NCBI GenBank assembly: GCA_030831085.1
Contig: JAURLT010000038.1
Coordinates: forward strand, 1 to 35,789
Origin: Gammaproteobacteria bacterium
Lineage (GTDB): Bacteria > Pseudomonadota > Gammaproteobacteria > Steroidobacterales > Steroidobacteraceae
Length of the DNA: 35,789 nt
Direction of reading: 5' to 3'
The translations under genes were made by a program, and so were the position numbers. The notes under the pieces are model-generated. The model was not told the origin of the DNA, did no database searches, and saw only the letters and a program-made list of their open reading frames with translations. Shown in pieces: positions 7,815 to 18,285 of this stretch (position 1 is the first letter of the stretch; each line of letters opens with the position of its first letter).

Positions 7815-9571
7815 TACATGGACTCCGGCGCCGAGACGCCCAGCAGGCCCAGGCCCAGCGCGATGGTGCGGCGGGTGGCCTCGATGAGCGCCAGCCTGGC
7901 GTTGCGCAGCGCCGGATCGTCGACGATGAACTGCTCGGCGTTGTAGAGGGCGTGAAAGGCAGTGGCCAGCTCCCTGAGGTAGTGGACCAGCATGTGCGGC
8001 GCCCGCTGTGCGGCGGCTACCTCGATCACTTCCGGCCAGCGGGTCAGGGCTGCCAGCAGCGCCCGCTCCGGCGCGGTTTGCAGCCGGCTCAGAGCTGCGA
8101 GGCCGGCGGTCTGGTCCGGCTGCAAACCGCGGTCGGCCAGCTGACGGAACACGCTGGCCACCCGCGCATGGGCGTACTGCACGTAAAAGACCGGATTTTC
8201 GTTGCTGCGGGACTTGGCGAGTTCCAGGTCGAAATCGAGCGGCTGGTCGTGGCTGCGCATCAGGTAGAAAAAGCGGCAGGCATCGTTGCCTACTTCCTCG
8301 CGGAGCTGGCGCAGGGTGACGAACTGCGCCTCGCGCTTGCCCATCGGCACCTTTTCGCTGCCGCGGAACAGGCTCACGAACTGGATGAGGGTAACCTCCA
8401 GCGAATCACCAGGCTCGCCCATCGCCTCGAGCCCGGCACGCACCCGCGCGACGTAGCCGTGATGGTCGGCGCCGAGTACGTCCAGTAGCAGCCCGAAGCC
8501 GCGCTCCCGCTTGTCCAGGTGGTAGGCGATGTCGGAGGCAAAATAGGTGCCGACGCCGTTGTCCCTGACCACCACCCGGTCTTTCTCGTCACCGAAGGCA
8601 GTCGCCCGGAACCAGGTCGCGCCATCCTTGACGTAGAGATGGTCCTGGGCGCGCAGGCGCCCGAGCGCGCGCTCCACCGCGCCGCCGACGGTCAGTTCGC
8701 GCTCCGAATACCAGCGGTCGAATTCCACCCCGAAGGCCTGCAGGTCCTCGCGGATGTCGGCGAGCATCATCTCCAGCGCGATCCCCAGCACGCCCAGGTA
8801 ACCGCTCTCGCCGACCAGCGCCTTCATGCGGGCGATCAGCGCGTCGATATGCTGCTCCTTGTCCCCGCCGTCGGTTTCGTCGGGCGGCAGTCCGGACATC
8901 ACTTCCGCGGCGGGCCGACGGAGCGCCTCGCCGTTAAGCTCGACGAGGCGTGCTGCGATGGGGGCCACGTAATCCCCGCGATAGCCGTTGACTGGAAACG
9001 GTAGCGTTTCCCCGGCTGCCTGCAGATAACGAACCCAGGCGCTGACCGTGAGGATGTCCATCTGCCGGCCGGCATCGTTAACGTAGTATTCGCGCGCCAC
9101 TTCATGGCCGGCGTAGGCGAGCAGGTTGGCCAGCGAAGCGCCGACCGCTGCCTGCCGGCCGTGACCGACGTGCAGCGGGCCGGTAGGATTCGCCGAGACG
9201 AACTCCACCAGCACGGGCGCCGAGTTGGAGCGGGGAATCCTGCCGTAGTCGCTGCCCGCGGCCAGCGCCTTGCCGATCTCCTCCTGGTAGGCCGCCGGGG
9301 CAAGGAAGAAATTGATGAACCCGGGGCCGGCGATCTCGACCCGCTCGATACCGGCATGCTCGGGCAGGGCCGCGACGATGGCAGCGGCCAGGTCGCGCGG
9401 CTTAAGGCCCAGGGGGCGCGCCAGTTGCATCGCCACGTTGCAGGCAAAGTCGCCGTGGGCCGGGTCCCGGGTGCGCTCGATGCCCGGCCGCGGCCTCTCG
9501 GTGCCCTCGGGCAGGGCCGGATCCATGGCTTCCAGCGCCCCGGTGACGAGTGTTTCAATCAGGTGTTTCAC
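7814..9571 (-). CDS. argS: Arginyl-tRNA synthetase
   Basis: It charges tRNA-Arg with arginine using ATP (class I synthetase). The 585-residue protein has the N-terminal additional domain (about 1-115), the HIGH signature as HVGH (134-137, in NPTGPLHVGHGRQ), a degenerate KMSK region (VPMGKREAQFVTLRQL) and the C-terminal DALR anticodon-binding helical domain ending in LGLGLLGV. A non-canonical KMSK loop is common in ArgRS and not a sign of damage. The start is the GTG at 9571, which gives the expected MKHLIETLV opening; no strong ribosome binding site is visible. The downstream SPOR gene overlaps by one base. Confidence 0.96.
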   Translation of the reverse strand: MKHLIETLVTGALEAMDPALPEGTERPRPGIERTRDPAHGDFACNVAMQLARPLGLKPRDLAAAIVAALPEHAGIERVEIAGPGFINFFLAPAAYQEEIGKALAAGSDYGRIPRSNSAPVLVEFVSANPTGPLHVGHGRQAAVGASLANLLAYAGHEVAREYYVNDAGRQMDILTVSAWVRYLQAAGETLPFPVNGYRGDYVAPIAARLVELNGEALRRPAAEVMSGLPPDETDGGDKEQHIDALIARMKALVGESGYLGVLGIALEMMLADIREDLQAFGVEFDRWYSERELTVGGAVERALGRLRAQDHLYVKDGATWFRATAFGDEKDRVVVRDNGVGTYFASDIAYHLDKRERGFGLLLDVLGADHHGYVARVRAGLEAMGEPGDSLEVTLIQFVSLFRGSEKVPMGKREAQFVTLRQLREEVGNDACRFFYLMRSHDQPLDFDLELAKSRSNENPVFYVQYAHARVASVFRQLADRGLQPDQTAGLAALSRLQTAPERALLAALTRWPEVIEVAAAQRAPHMLVHYLRELATAFHALYNAEQFIVDDPALRNARLALIEATRRTIALGLGLLGVSAPESM

Positions 9572-9637
9572 GGGCGCGAAAGTCTACCCGAACGGGCGCG
9601 GGCTGGCGCGTCAACCTCGGGCCGCGATCCGCGTTGT

Positions 9638-9665
9638 AAGGAGCGTAACCTGATGCCGAAGGAGG
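9638..9665 (+). promoter_or_regulatory. Two tandem ribosome binding sites before the EF-hand gene
   Basis: AAGGAG at 9638-9643 stands 9 bases before an ATG at 9653, and AAGGAGG at 9659-9665 stands 8 bases before a second in-frame ATG at 9674. Each start has its own good Shine-Dalgarno site. The second is the closer match to the anti-Shine-Dalgarno sequence. The upstream start would add only MPKEAKR to the signal peptide. Confidence 0.6.
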
Positions 9666-9673
9666 CAAAACGA

Positions 9674-10150
9674 ATGAGACGACCAACCACTGCTGCCCTG
9701 GTGGGCTGCCTGTTCATCGTCGGCCCGGGCACTGCGCTGGCTCACCAGCACGGGAGTGATCACGGGGGCCGGGAAATGTCCGGGCGCATGCTGGAGCGGA
9801 TAGACAAGAACAAGGATGGGTTGATCAGCCGCGAGGAGGTGGCCGGCATGCCCCGTATGGCGGAGCGCTTCGACCAGCTCGACGGCAACGGTGACGGCCT
9901 GCTCGACAAGGCGGAGCTCGGCGAGGTCCGGGATCGCGTGCGAGGCGAGCTGCGTGAGCGGGCCGAGGAGCGGTTCGAGGACACCGACGCCAACGGCGAC
10001 GGCGCAATCGACCTGGCTGAGGCCCAGGCTGCGGCGCAGCGCAGGGCCACCGACATGTTCGAGAGGTTGGACGCCGACGGGGATGGCCGGCTGACGCGCG
10101 AAGAGATGAGCCGGCGTGCGCCTCCGCCTCCGCCCCGTCCGCCGCGCTGA
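9674..10150 (+). CDS. Exported EF-hand calcium-binding protein
   Basis: A 158-residue protein with a signal peptide (basic MRRP, hydrophobic core, cleavage near ALAHQHG, about residue 23). It holds four EF-hand loops with the expected acidic ligands: DKNKDGLISREE, DGNGDGLLDKAE, DANGDGAIDLAE and DADGDGRLTREE. It ends in a Pro/Arg tail (APPPPPRPPR). The loops should bind Ca2+ in the periplasm or outside; no enzymatic domain is present. The ATG at 9674 is preferred because it has the stronger ribosome binding site and a compact signal peptide; the ATG at 9653 is a real alternative. The gene lies between the divergent argS and the convergent priA, whose stops are one base apart, interrupting an otherwise familiar priA-argS neighbourhood. 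Confidence 0.87.
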   Translation: MRRPTTAALVGCLFIVGPGTALAHQHGSDHGGREMSGRMLERIDKNKDGLISREEVAGMPRMAERFDQLDGNGDGLLDKAELGEVRDRVRGELRERAEERFEDTDANGDGAIDLAEAQAAAQRRATDMFERLDADGDGRLTREEMSRRAPPPPPRPPR

Positions 10151-10151
10151 G

Positions 10152-12344
<2,193 letters not shown>

Positions 12345-12472
12345 GACCCTGATGCCAGCGCGGGTCAACCCGTGCCGCTCCGTTGCGTTGTCTTCAGGTG
12401 ACGACGAGCCTCGATTCCCTGGCGCCGGTATGCTCGCCCGAAGTCCCGGATAGTTTGGATACCCAAGTCGCA

Positions 12473-13003
12473 ATGTTACGGACTCGAGCGCTGGAAATCT
12501 TCCTGGCCCGAATCGAGGCGCGGGCCTTCCGCATCGCCAGCATCGCCCTGTCCAACGAGGCTGATGCGCTGGATGCGGTGCAGGAGGCCATGATCAAGCT
12601 GGCCAGGCGCTACGCCAGTCGGCCGGAGGCTGACTGGGCGCCACTGTTCCACCGGATCCTGACCAATTCGATCCGGGACAGCCTGCGCAGGCGGCGGGTG
12701 CGCACTCGCTGGCTGATGCCGTTCAGGGCTGAGCGCGCCGAAGAGGCCGCGCCGGCCTGGCCTGAACCCGCGGATCCGGCGGGGGATCCGCTGGCCGGCC
12801 TGGAGGCCGAGGAGGCCTGGCGGATCCTGGCAGAGGGGCTGCGGTCCCTGCCCGATCGGCAGCGCGAGGCCTTCGTCCTGCGGGCGCTGGAGGGGTTCGA
12901 TGTCGCCCAATGCGCCCAGGCCATGGGCTGTTCGGAGGGCAGCGTGAAGACTCATTATTTCCGCGCAGTGCATGCCCTGCGTGGCAGACTGGAGGAACGA
13001 TGA
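12473..13003 (+). CDS. ECF-like RNA polymerase sigma factor
   Basis: A 176-residue sigma-70 family protein with region 2 (about 10-75, including EADALDAVQEAMIKLARRY, the -10/core-binding helices) and region 4 (about 115-172, LPDRQREAFVLRALEGF then a helix-turn-helix SEGSVKTHYFRAV). An acidic Pro/Ala linker joins them, as in ECF-type factors. The ATG at 12473 is used because homologous factors begin just before the helix ALEIFLARIEARAF; an in-frame TTG at 12455 is possible and the ribosome binding site is poor for both. The 128-base divergent gap to priA should hold its promoter, but no clear -35/-10 pair was recognised. The next gene overlaps it by ATGA and is the probable anti-sigma factor. 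Confidence 0.88.
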   Translation: MLRTRALEIFLARIEARAFRIASIALSNEADALDAVQEAMIKLARRYASRPEADWAPLFHRILTNSIRDSLRRRRVRTRWLMPFRAERAEEAAPAWPEPADPAGDPLAGLEAEEAWRILAEGLRSLPDRQREAFVLRALEGFDVAQCAQAMGCSEGSVKTHYFRAVHALRGRLEER

Positions 13004-13338
13004 ACGACGAACTGCTGACCCGGAGGGCCCGCGAGGTCTACCTCGAATCTGCCTCGAGTCTCGATGCGGCGACGCGCACGGCGCTGGCGGTCTCCCGGCG
13101 TCGGGCGCTGGCCAGCAGCGGTGCGGGAAACCTGGGGCAAGGCGCCTGGTGGCCGTCAGGCGCGGTGGCTGCTGCCGTGATGCTGGCCGCCATGCTGTGG
13201 ATCTCGCCGAGGCCCGGGACCGAGGCCTACCACGCGTCCCTGGATGAGGCTGGGCTGTCGGAACTGATGGCGCTGGGGCAGGAACTCGGCCTCGGCGACG
13301 AAGAGCCTGAACTCTACGCCTGGCTGGGCCAGCCCTAA
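13000..13338 (+). CDS. Small membrane protein, probable anti-sigma factor
   Basis: A 112-residue protein with a cytoplasmic-looking charged N-terminal half (RRAREVYLESASSLDAATRTALAVSRRRAL), one transmembrane helix (about 53-69) and a short acidic C-terminal tail (LGDEEPELYAWLGQP). It has no zinc-binding anti-sigma motif (HxxxCxxC). The start at 13000 overlaps the sigma-factor stop (ATGA) and has GGAGG at 12991-12995, five bases upstream. The layout resembles the DUF3619-type partners found beside such sigma factors in Proteobacteria. The function is inferred from coupling and topology, not from a recognised domain. Confidence 0.7.
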   Translation: MNDELLTRRAREVYLESASSLDAATRTALAVSRRRALASSGAGNLGQGAWWPSGAVAAAVMLAAMLWISPRPGTEAYHASLDEAGLSELMALGQELGLGDEEPELYAWLGQP

Positions 13339-13365
13339 CCTGGGGTTCAGGTTGGGGACGGTGGC

Positions 13366-15606
13366 GTGAACCTCCCTGCGGTCGGGCGCCACGGCCGGTC
13401 GGCCGTCTTCCTGCTGGTATTGGTGCTGCTCCTGCTGAGTTGGCTGCTCGGCCGGGAGGCGGGGCCGCTCGGGCCTGCGGCGGAACCCGCCACGGCTGGA
13501 TTCGTGGGCAGTGAGGGCTGCGCGGGCTGCCATGCCGGCGAGTATGCAGCGTGGCAATCCTCGCAGCATGCGGTTGCCATGCAACACGCGACGGCGGCCA
13601 GCGTGCTGGGCGACTTTGACGATGCCCGCTTCGAGTATGCGGGCGTGACCTCGACTTTCTTTCGACGCGATGGGCGTCACTTCATCCGCACCGACGGTCC
13701 CGACGGGCGCCTGACCGACTTCGCGGTCGAGTACACCTTCGGCGTGGAGCCGCTGCAGCAGTACCTGGTGGAACTGCCGGGTGGCAGGTTGCAGGCGCTC
13801 TCGCTCGCCTGGGACACCCGCCCGGCGGAGCAGGGCGGACAGCGCTGGTTCCATCTCTATCCCAGTGAGCAGGTTGATCACCGGGACGAGCTGCACTGGA
13901 CGCGACGATCTCAGAACTGGAACTTCATGTGCGCCGACTGCCATTCGACCGCGGTGCGCAAGGCCTATGATCCTGCCACTGAGACCTATGCGACCGGTTA
14001 TGCCGAAGTCTCCGCCGGGTGCGAGTCCTGCCACGGGCCGGGCTCCGCCCATCTGGCCTGGGCCGCAAAAGCTGGCGATGATCCGGCCAAGGGGCTGACC
14101 ATCGCCTTGGATGAGCGACGTGGGGTGAGCTGGCGTCGCGATCCGGCCACCGGCCAGCCGGTGCGCAGCGAACCGCGAGCCTCCGATCGAGAGATCGAAG
14201 TCTGCGCGCAGTGTCATGCGCGCCGGGCGCAGGTCGCCGAGGGCTACCATGCTGGCCGGCCGTTCACCGACCACTACCTGCCCTCGCTGCTCGACCGCGA
14301 ACTCTACTTCCCGGATGGCCAGCAGCAGGACGAGGTTTTCATCTGGGGCTCCTGGCTGCAAAGCCGCATGCACGGGGCCGGAGTGACCTGCAGTGACTGC
14401 CATGATCCCCATAGTCAGGCCCTGCTCGCACCCGGCAACGCGGTCTGCGCCCAGTGTCATTCGCCGGCCACCTACGATGCCGTGACCCATCATCGACATG
14501 CGCCGGGAGCGGCGGGTTCGCAATGCGTCGACTGCCACATGCCGGCGCGGACCTACATGGTGGTGGACCCGCGGCGTGATCATTCGATGCGCGTGCCCAG
14601 GCCGGACGAGAGCGTGCTCCATGGCACGCCCAATGCCTGCAACCACTGTCATGTCGATCAGGATGCGGACTGGGCTGCGGCCGCCGTGCGTGGCTGGCTG
14701 GGTCGGGACGCCCGCGGCAGCCACGCCTTCACCGCGATTTTTCAGCAGGCTGACCTTGGCGATGCCCGCGCCGCCGCGGGACTTGCCGATCTGGCGACCG
14801 ACCAGAACCAGCCGGCCATCGTCAGGGCGTCAGCCATCGAGCGACTGGCGCGGCTTGGGGAGGCGGATCCACAGCTGGTACGCGAGGCGGCCCGTAGCAA
14901 CGACCCGCTGCTGCGCCTGGCGGCAGTCCGGCTGGCCGACGCCTTGCCGGAGGGGGAACGGCCCGCCCTGTTGGCCGCGTTGCTCCGGGATGTGCGCCTG
15001 GCGGTACGCATCGAGGCGGCGCGTTCGCTCACTCCGGTGCAGGCTGGACTGAGCGGCGGCTATGCCGCGGACTGGCGCAGGGCCGAAGGTGAGTACCGGG
15101 CCAGCCTCGGCTACAACGCCGATCGCCCGGAAGCGGTGGTGGCGTTGGGTAGCCTGGAGACCTCGCTGGGCAGCTTTGCGCCTGCGCTCGAGGCCTTCGC
15201 TCGGGCGCGGCGCATGGAGCCGACTTATGTGCCGGCTTACCTGAATGCCGCTGAAGCCCTGCGCCTTCAGGCCCGCGACCAGGACGCGATAGGCATGCTC
15301 GCCGAGGGGCTCGGGGCAGTGCCCTCGAGCGGGCCCCTGTATCACAGCCTCGGCCTCGCGCAGGTCCGGCTTGGTCGACGCGAGGAGGCGATGGAATCCT
15401 TGCGCAAGGCAATGGAACTGGAGCCAGACGAGCCGCGGTTTACCTATGTCTATGCCGTGGCGCTGCATTCCACCGGCAGCCCACGACAGGCCATGCAGCT
15501 CTTGCGCTCCGCGCTCGAGCGTTGGCCCGGCCAGCGCGACATGGTCGAGGCACTGGCGGCCTTCGAGCGGGACGCTGGGGAGGCGGTCAGTTCGGGTCTT
15601 CGCTAG
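13366..15606 (+). CDS. Octahaem c-type cytochrome with HEAT and TPR repeats
   Basis: A 746-residue protein with an N-terminal membrane anchor or uncleaved signal (about 11-28). It contains eight CxxCH haem-attachment motifs at residues 52, 189, 219, 280, 342, 361, 387 and 425. HEAT-like repeats follow (about 460-560), then TPR repeats (about 565-735). Conserved-looking non-haem segments include EYTFGVEPLQQYLVELPGGR (121-140) and LHWT/NWN (176-186). It is therefore a periplasmic or membrane-facing electron carrier with a protein-binding tail. This architecture recurs in bacteria, but I know of no established function. No CxxCK catalytic haem is seen, so it is more likely an electron-transfer protein than a nitrite or hydroxylamine enzyme. 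The GTG at 13366 lies 27 bases after the anti-sigma-like gene, so co-transcription with the sigma factor is likely. Confidence 0.9.
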   Translation: MNLPAVGRHGRSAVFLLVLVLLLLSWLLGREAGPLGPAAEPATAGFVGSEGCAGCHAGEYAAWQSSQHAVAMQHATAASVLGDFDDARFEYAGVTSTFFRRDGRHFIRTDGPDGRLTDFAVEYTFGVEPLQQYLVELPGGRLQALSLAWDTRPAEQGGQRWFHLYPSEQVDHRDELHWTRRSQNWNFMCADCHSTAVRKAYDPATETYATGYAEVSAGCESCHGPGSAHLAWAAKAGDDPAKGLTIALDERRGVSWRRDPATGQPVRSEPRASDREIEVCAQCHARRAQVAEGYHAGRPFTDHYLPSLLDRELYFPDGQQQDEVFIWGSWLQSRMHGAGVTCSDCHDPHSQALLAPGNAVCAQCHSPATYDAVTHHRHAPGAAGSQCVDCHMPARTYMVVDPRRDHSMRVPRPDESVLHGTPNACNHCHVDQDADWAAAAVRGWLGRDARGSHAFTAIFQQADLGDARAAAGLADLATDQNQPAIVRASAIERLARLGEADPQLVREAARSNDPLLRLAAVRLADALPEGERPALLAALLRDVRLAVRIEAARSLTPVQAGLSGGYAADWRRAEGEYRASLGYNADRPEAVVALGSLETSLGSFAPALEAFARARRMEPTYVPAYLNAAEALRLQARDQDAIGMLAEGLGAVPSSGPLYHSLGLAQVRLGRREEAMESLRKAMELEPDEPRFTYVYAVALHSTGSPRQAMQLLRSALERWPGQRDMVEALAAFERDAGEAVSSGLR

Positions 15607-16663
15607 CGGCAAGCAGTGAGCGCAGGTGCTCCTGCCAGACTGCGGCGCGCGTATGGGTGCCGTGGCCGACCGTGTCCGGTCCGGCCTCGATGGTGACGGC
15701 CCGGGCCCCGGGAATGGCCTCCACGCCACGCTCCAGCAGGCCGAGTTCCGGCGGATTGATCAGGTCGTCGGCGAAGTTGATCGCCACCAGCGGCGCCTTG
15801 ATGCGTGCCAGCAGGGGCGCGGGATCGTAATCGAAGGAGGCCTGCACCTGGTACAGCACGTCGTTGGCGTCGCTGCGCTGCACGAAAGTGTCGATATAGC
15901 GATCGAACAGCTCGTCGGCCTGCGCCAGGGTCGGCGCCTCCTGCTGGCGCCGGATGGAGTTGGAGGACATCAGGAACAGCATCGCGCCTGCGGTCCGCAG
16001 TCCTGCCGGTTGCTGTGCGTAATCGCCACTCTGCCAGCCGGGATCCCGGGTGATCGCCTCCATCAGCGTACGTCGCCAGGCGCGATTGCGGCCCGAGATC
16101 TGGGTGGGAAGGCTGGCGAGTGGCATCAGTGCGTCCATGAAATCGGGATGCAGCCCGCCCCACAGCCAGGTGTGCATGCCGCCCATCGACGTGCCCATGA
16201 CGAGGCGAAGGTGCGTGACGCCCAGTCCCTCGACCAGCAAGCGACGCTGTGCCTCCACCATGTCGAGATAGCCGTAGCGGGGGAAGCGCCCGCGCAGGCC
16301 GTCGCTCGGCTTGCTGGAGCGCCCATGGCCGAGCGCGTCGGGCAGCACGATGTAGTAGCGGCTGGCGTCGAGCACGCCGCCTGAGCGGAACAGCTCACCG
16401 GCGAACTCGTCGCGCAGCAGCGAACTGCTGCTGCCGGTGGTGCCGTGCACGATCAACACCGCATTGTCGATCTGCCCATCCGCGCCCCGTCGCGGGGTGC
16501 CCACCGTGCGGTAGGCCAGGCGCAGCTCCGGGAGCACCTCACCGGACTGAAAGCGGAAATCGGTGAGCGTCAGCTCGCCCTCGACGGGTAGTGGGTGGTT
16601 TTCCGCGGTTGCTGGCAGCACGTGCGCGAGGCACATCAGCAAGGTGAGGAGCTGGGCACGCAT
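15587..16663 (-). CDS. Exported alpha/beta hydrolase related to homoserine acetyltransferase
   Basis: A 358-residue protein with a signal peptide (MRAQLLTLLMCLAHVLPATA, cleaved near residue 20). It is an alpha/beta-fold hydrolase: oxyanion region LIVHGTTGSSSS, nucleophile elbow GTSMGGMHTW, a likely acid residue in NFADDLINPPE, and His in GHGTHTRA near the C-terminus. The fold and the LRLAYRTVGT and YIVLPDALGHGRSSKPSDG segments are like MetX homoserine acetyltransferases. The signal peptide argues against a role in cytoplasmic methionine synthesis, so the substrate is unknown (probably an ester). It follows trxC on the same strand after 33 bases and ends with a 20-base convergent overlap with the octahaem cytochrome gene. 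Confidence 0.82.
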   Translation of the reverse strand: MRAQLLTLLMCLAHVLPATAENHPLPVEGELTLTDFRFQSGEVLPELRLAYRTVGTPRRGADGQIDNAVLIVHGTTGSSSSLLRDEFAGELFRSGGVLDASRYYIVLPDALGHGRSSKPSDGLRGRFPRYGYLDMVEAQRRLLVEGLGVTHLRLVMGTSMGGMHTWLWGGLHPDFMDALMPLASLPTQISGRNRAWRRTLMEAITRDPGWQSGDYAQQPAGLRTAGAMLFLMSSNSIRRQQEAPTLAQADELFDRYIDTFVQRSDANDVLYQVQASFDYDPAPLLARIKAPLVAINFADDLINPPELGLLERGVEAIPGARAVTIEAGPDTVGHGTHTRAAVWQEHLRSLLAASEDPN

Positions 16664-16696
16664 GGGGCCTCCAGGGGCTATCGTTTACCCGGACTC

Positions 16697-17152
16697 CTAT
16701 CCTAAGCCAGTACTCTCAAGCCAGCGCATCAAAGCGCCCGTTTCCATGGCGCCGGCCTGTTGCGCCACCGGCTGACCATTACGGAAGACGATCAGAGTGG
16801 GGATGCTGCGAATGCCGTAGCGGGCTGCCAGCGAGGGTGCCGCCTCGGTATCCACCTTGGCGAAGCGCAGGCGGGGTTCCATGCGACCGGCTGCCGCCGC
16901 GAAGTGCGGGGCCATCGCGCGGCACGGACCGCACCAGGCGGCCCAGAAGTCCACCACCACGGGCAGGCTGGACTTGCCCACGTGGGCGTCGAAAGCCGTC
17001 TCGTCGAGCTCGACGGGGTGGCCCTGAAAAAGTGCGGCCTTGCAGCGCGGGCAGCGCGGGCCTTCGCCGAGGCGCGCTTCGGCGACGCGGGTGAGTCCGT
17101 GGCAGTCCGGGCAGGCCAGGGTGAGGGTTGGTGGGGTCTGGGAAGTATTCAT
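16697..17152 (-). CDS. trxC: Thioredoxin 2 (zinc-binding thioredoxin)
   Basis: A cytoplasmic dithiol reductant of 151 residues. The N-terminal zinc module has Cys14/Cys17 (CPDC) and Cys34/Cys37 (CPRC), the mark of TrxC. The thioredoxin domain follows with active site WCGPC (73-77) and the cis-Pro in SIPTLIVFRNG. The ATG at 17152 is chosen over an upstream in-frame ATG because AGGAGG (17162-17157) stands 4 bases before it. It lies 50 bases after the OYE gene in the pnt operon direction. TrxC in other bacteria is often induced by oxidative stress; whether that is so here cannot be read from the sequence. Confidence 0.93.
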   Translation of the reverse strand: MNTSQTPPTLTLACPDCHGLTRVAEARLGEGPRCPRCKAALFQGHPVELDETAFDAHVGKSSLPVVVDFWAAWCGPCRAMAPHFAAAAGRMEPRLRFAKVDTEAAPSLAARYGIRSIPTLIVFRNGQPVAQQAGAMETGALMRWLESTGLG

Positions 17153-17202
17153 ACGGCCTCCTGGTGTGGAGTTGGGAGCCGGGTCCGCCCAATTCAAGGC
17201 CG

Positions 17203-18279
17203 TCAGGCCACGAAGCCTTCCCAGCGGCGCATGTAACGCACCATGTCCGGGCCGGCACCCTCGTTACGCAGGTAGGCCTCGGTCACCGGCGTGGCGATGG
17301 CCGCGAAGTCCGGGTCCGCCCTCAGCCGGTTGGGAAAGTCGTGGTGCAGCACCGCGGCCCGGCCGATGAGCAGGAAATCGACCCCCGCCTCCAGACAGCG
17401 TCGGGCATCGGCACCAGACAGAATGCTTCCTGCGGCACCGAGGCGGACGTCGCCCCGGTCGAGCTCGGTGAACCAGGACAGCAGGCTGCGGCCCCGGTGT
17501 GCGGTGTCCTCGGGTTCCTTGCCCACGTCCCACAGCGACAGGTCGAGGAAGTCGATCAGTCCGCCAGCCAACAGGCGCGCGGCCAGCGCGCGGATCTCCG
17601 GGAACTCGAGTCCGAAGCGCTCCGGTGACAGCCTGACACCCACCACGAACTCCTCGCCGCAGGTACGGCGGATACCCTCGACCACCTCCATCAGCAGGCG
17701 CGCGCGTTTGTCCGGCGTCCCGCCATACTCGTCCTCGCGGCGGTTGATGACGGGACTCAGGAACTGGCTCAGCAGGTAACCATGGGCGCCGTGCACTTCC
17801 ACTCCGTCGAAGCCCGCCTGCTGCGCCCGCTGGGCGGCCGTGATGAAATCGTCACGGACCTGAATCACCTCCGCGCCGGTCAGGGCCCGCGCCCCGCTCT
17901 CCGCATCGTCCGACGGACCCAGCGGCGGACCGCCGATGAGCTCGGCGGGCGCGCGTATGCCGGCGTGGTGCAGCTGGGTAAGCGCCACGCTGCCAGCGGC
18001 CTTGATGCCGGCCGCCAGCCTGGACAGCCCCGGCAGGTGCAGATCGGAGAAGTTACCGAGCTGACCCTTAAACCCCCGGCCCGCAGCCTGCACGTGGCAG
18101 GCGCAGGTCATGGTGGCGGCGAATCCGCCCTCGGCGCGCAGGGTCAGCCAGCGGTATTCATCTTCCGACAGGGTGCCGTCGTCGTTGCTCTGGGTATTGG
18201 TCAGCGGCGCCAATACCAGCCGGTTGGCCAGGATCTTGCCCCGCCGTCGCAGCGGAAGCGGCTCGAACAGGGGATCCAC
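17203..18279 (-). CDS. NADH:flavin oxidoreductase, Old Yellow Enzyme family
   Basis: A 358-residue TIM-barrel flavoenzyme. Family signs are the N-terminal NRLVLAPLTNTQSND, the substrate-binding pair His163/His166 in VHGAHGYLLSQFLSP, NRREDEYGG (179-187) and the FMN phosphate-binding end EAGVDFLLIGRAAV. Such enzymes reduce activated C=C bonds with NAD(P)H through FMN. The GTG at 18279 is 6 bases after the pntB stop, so it is almost certainly translated from the pntAB transcript. That places an NAD(P)H consumer directly behind the enzyme that makes NADPH. No second domain (FeS/FAD extension as in 2,4-dienoyl-CoA reductase) is present. The substrate is unknown. Confidence 0.9.
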   Translation of the reverse strand: MDPLFEPLPLRRRGKILANRLVLAPLTNTQSNDDGTLSEDEYRWLTLRAEGGFAATMTCACHVQAAGRGFKGQLGNFSDLHLPGLSRLAAGIKAAGSVALTQLHHAGIRAPAELIGGPPLGPSDDAESGARALTGAEVIQVRDDFITAAQRAQQAGFDGVEVHGAHGYLLSQFLSPVINRREDEYGGTPDKRARLLMEVVEGIRRTCGEEFVVGVRLSPERFGLEFPEIRALAARLLAGGLIDFLDLSLWDVGKEPEDTAHRGRSLLSWFTELDRGDVRLGAAGSILSGADARRCLEAGVDFLLIGRAAVLHHDFPNRLRADPDFAAIATPVTEAYLRNEGAGPDMVRYMRRWEGFVA

Positions 18280-18285
18280 TCCCGC

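Noticed and set aside
7814-9571. Missing canonical KMSK motif in ArgRS (VPMGKREAQ instead)
   Set aside because: Many normal arginyl-tRNA synthetases lack a canonical KMSK sequence, so it is not evidence of a broken or paralogous enzyme.
15587-15606. 20-base overlap between the octahaem cytochrome and the hydrolase genes
   Set aside because: Convergent tail overlaps of this size are ordinary in compact genomes (others occur at 26126 and 27696), and both reading frames end cleanly.
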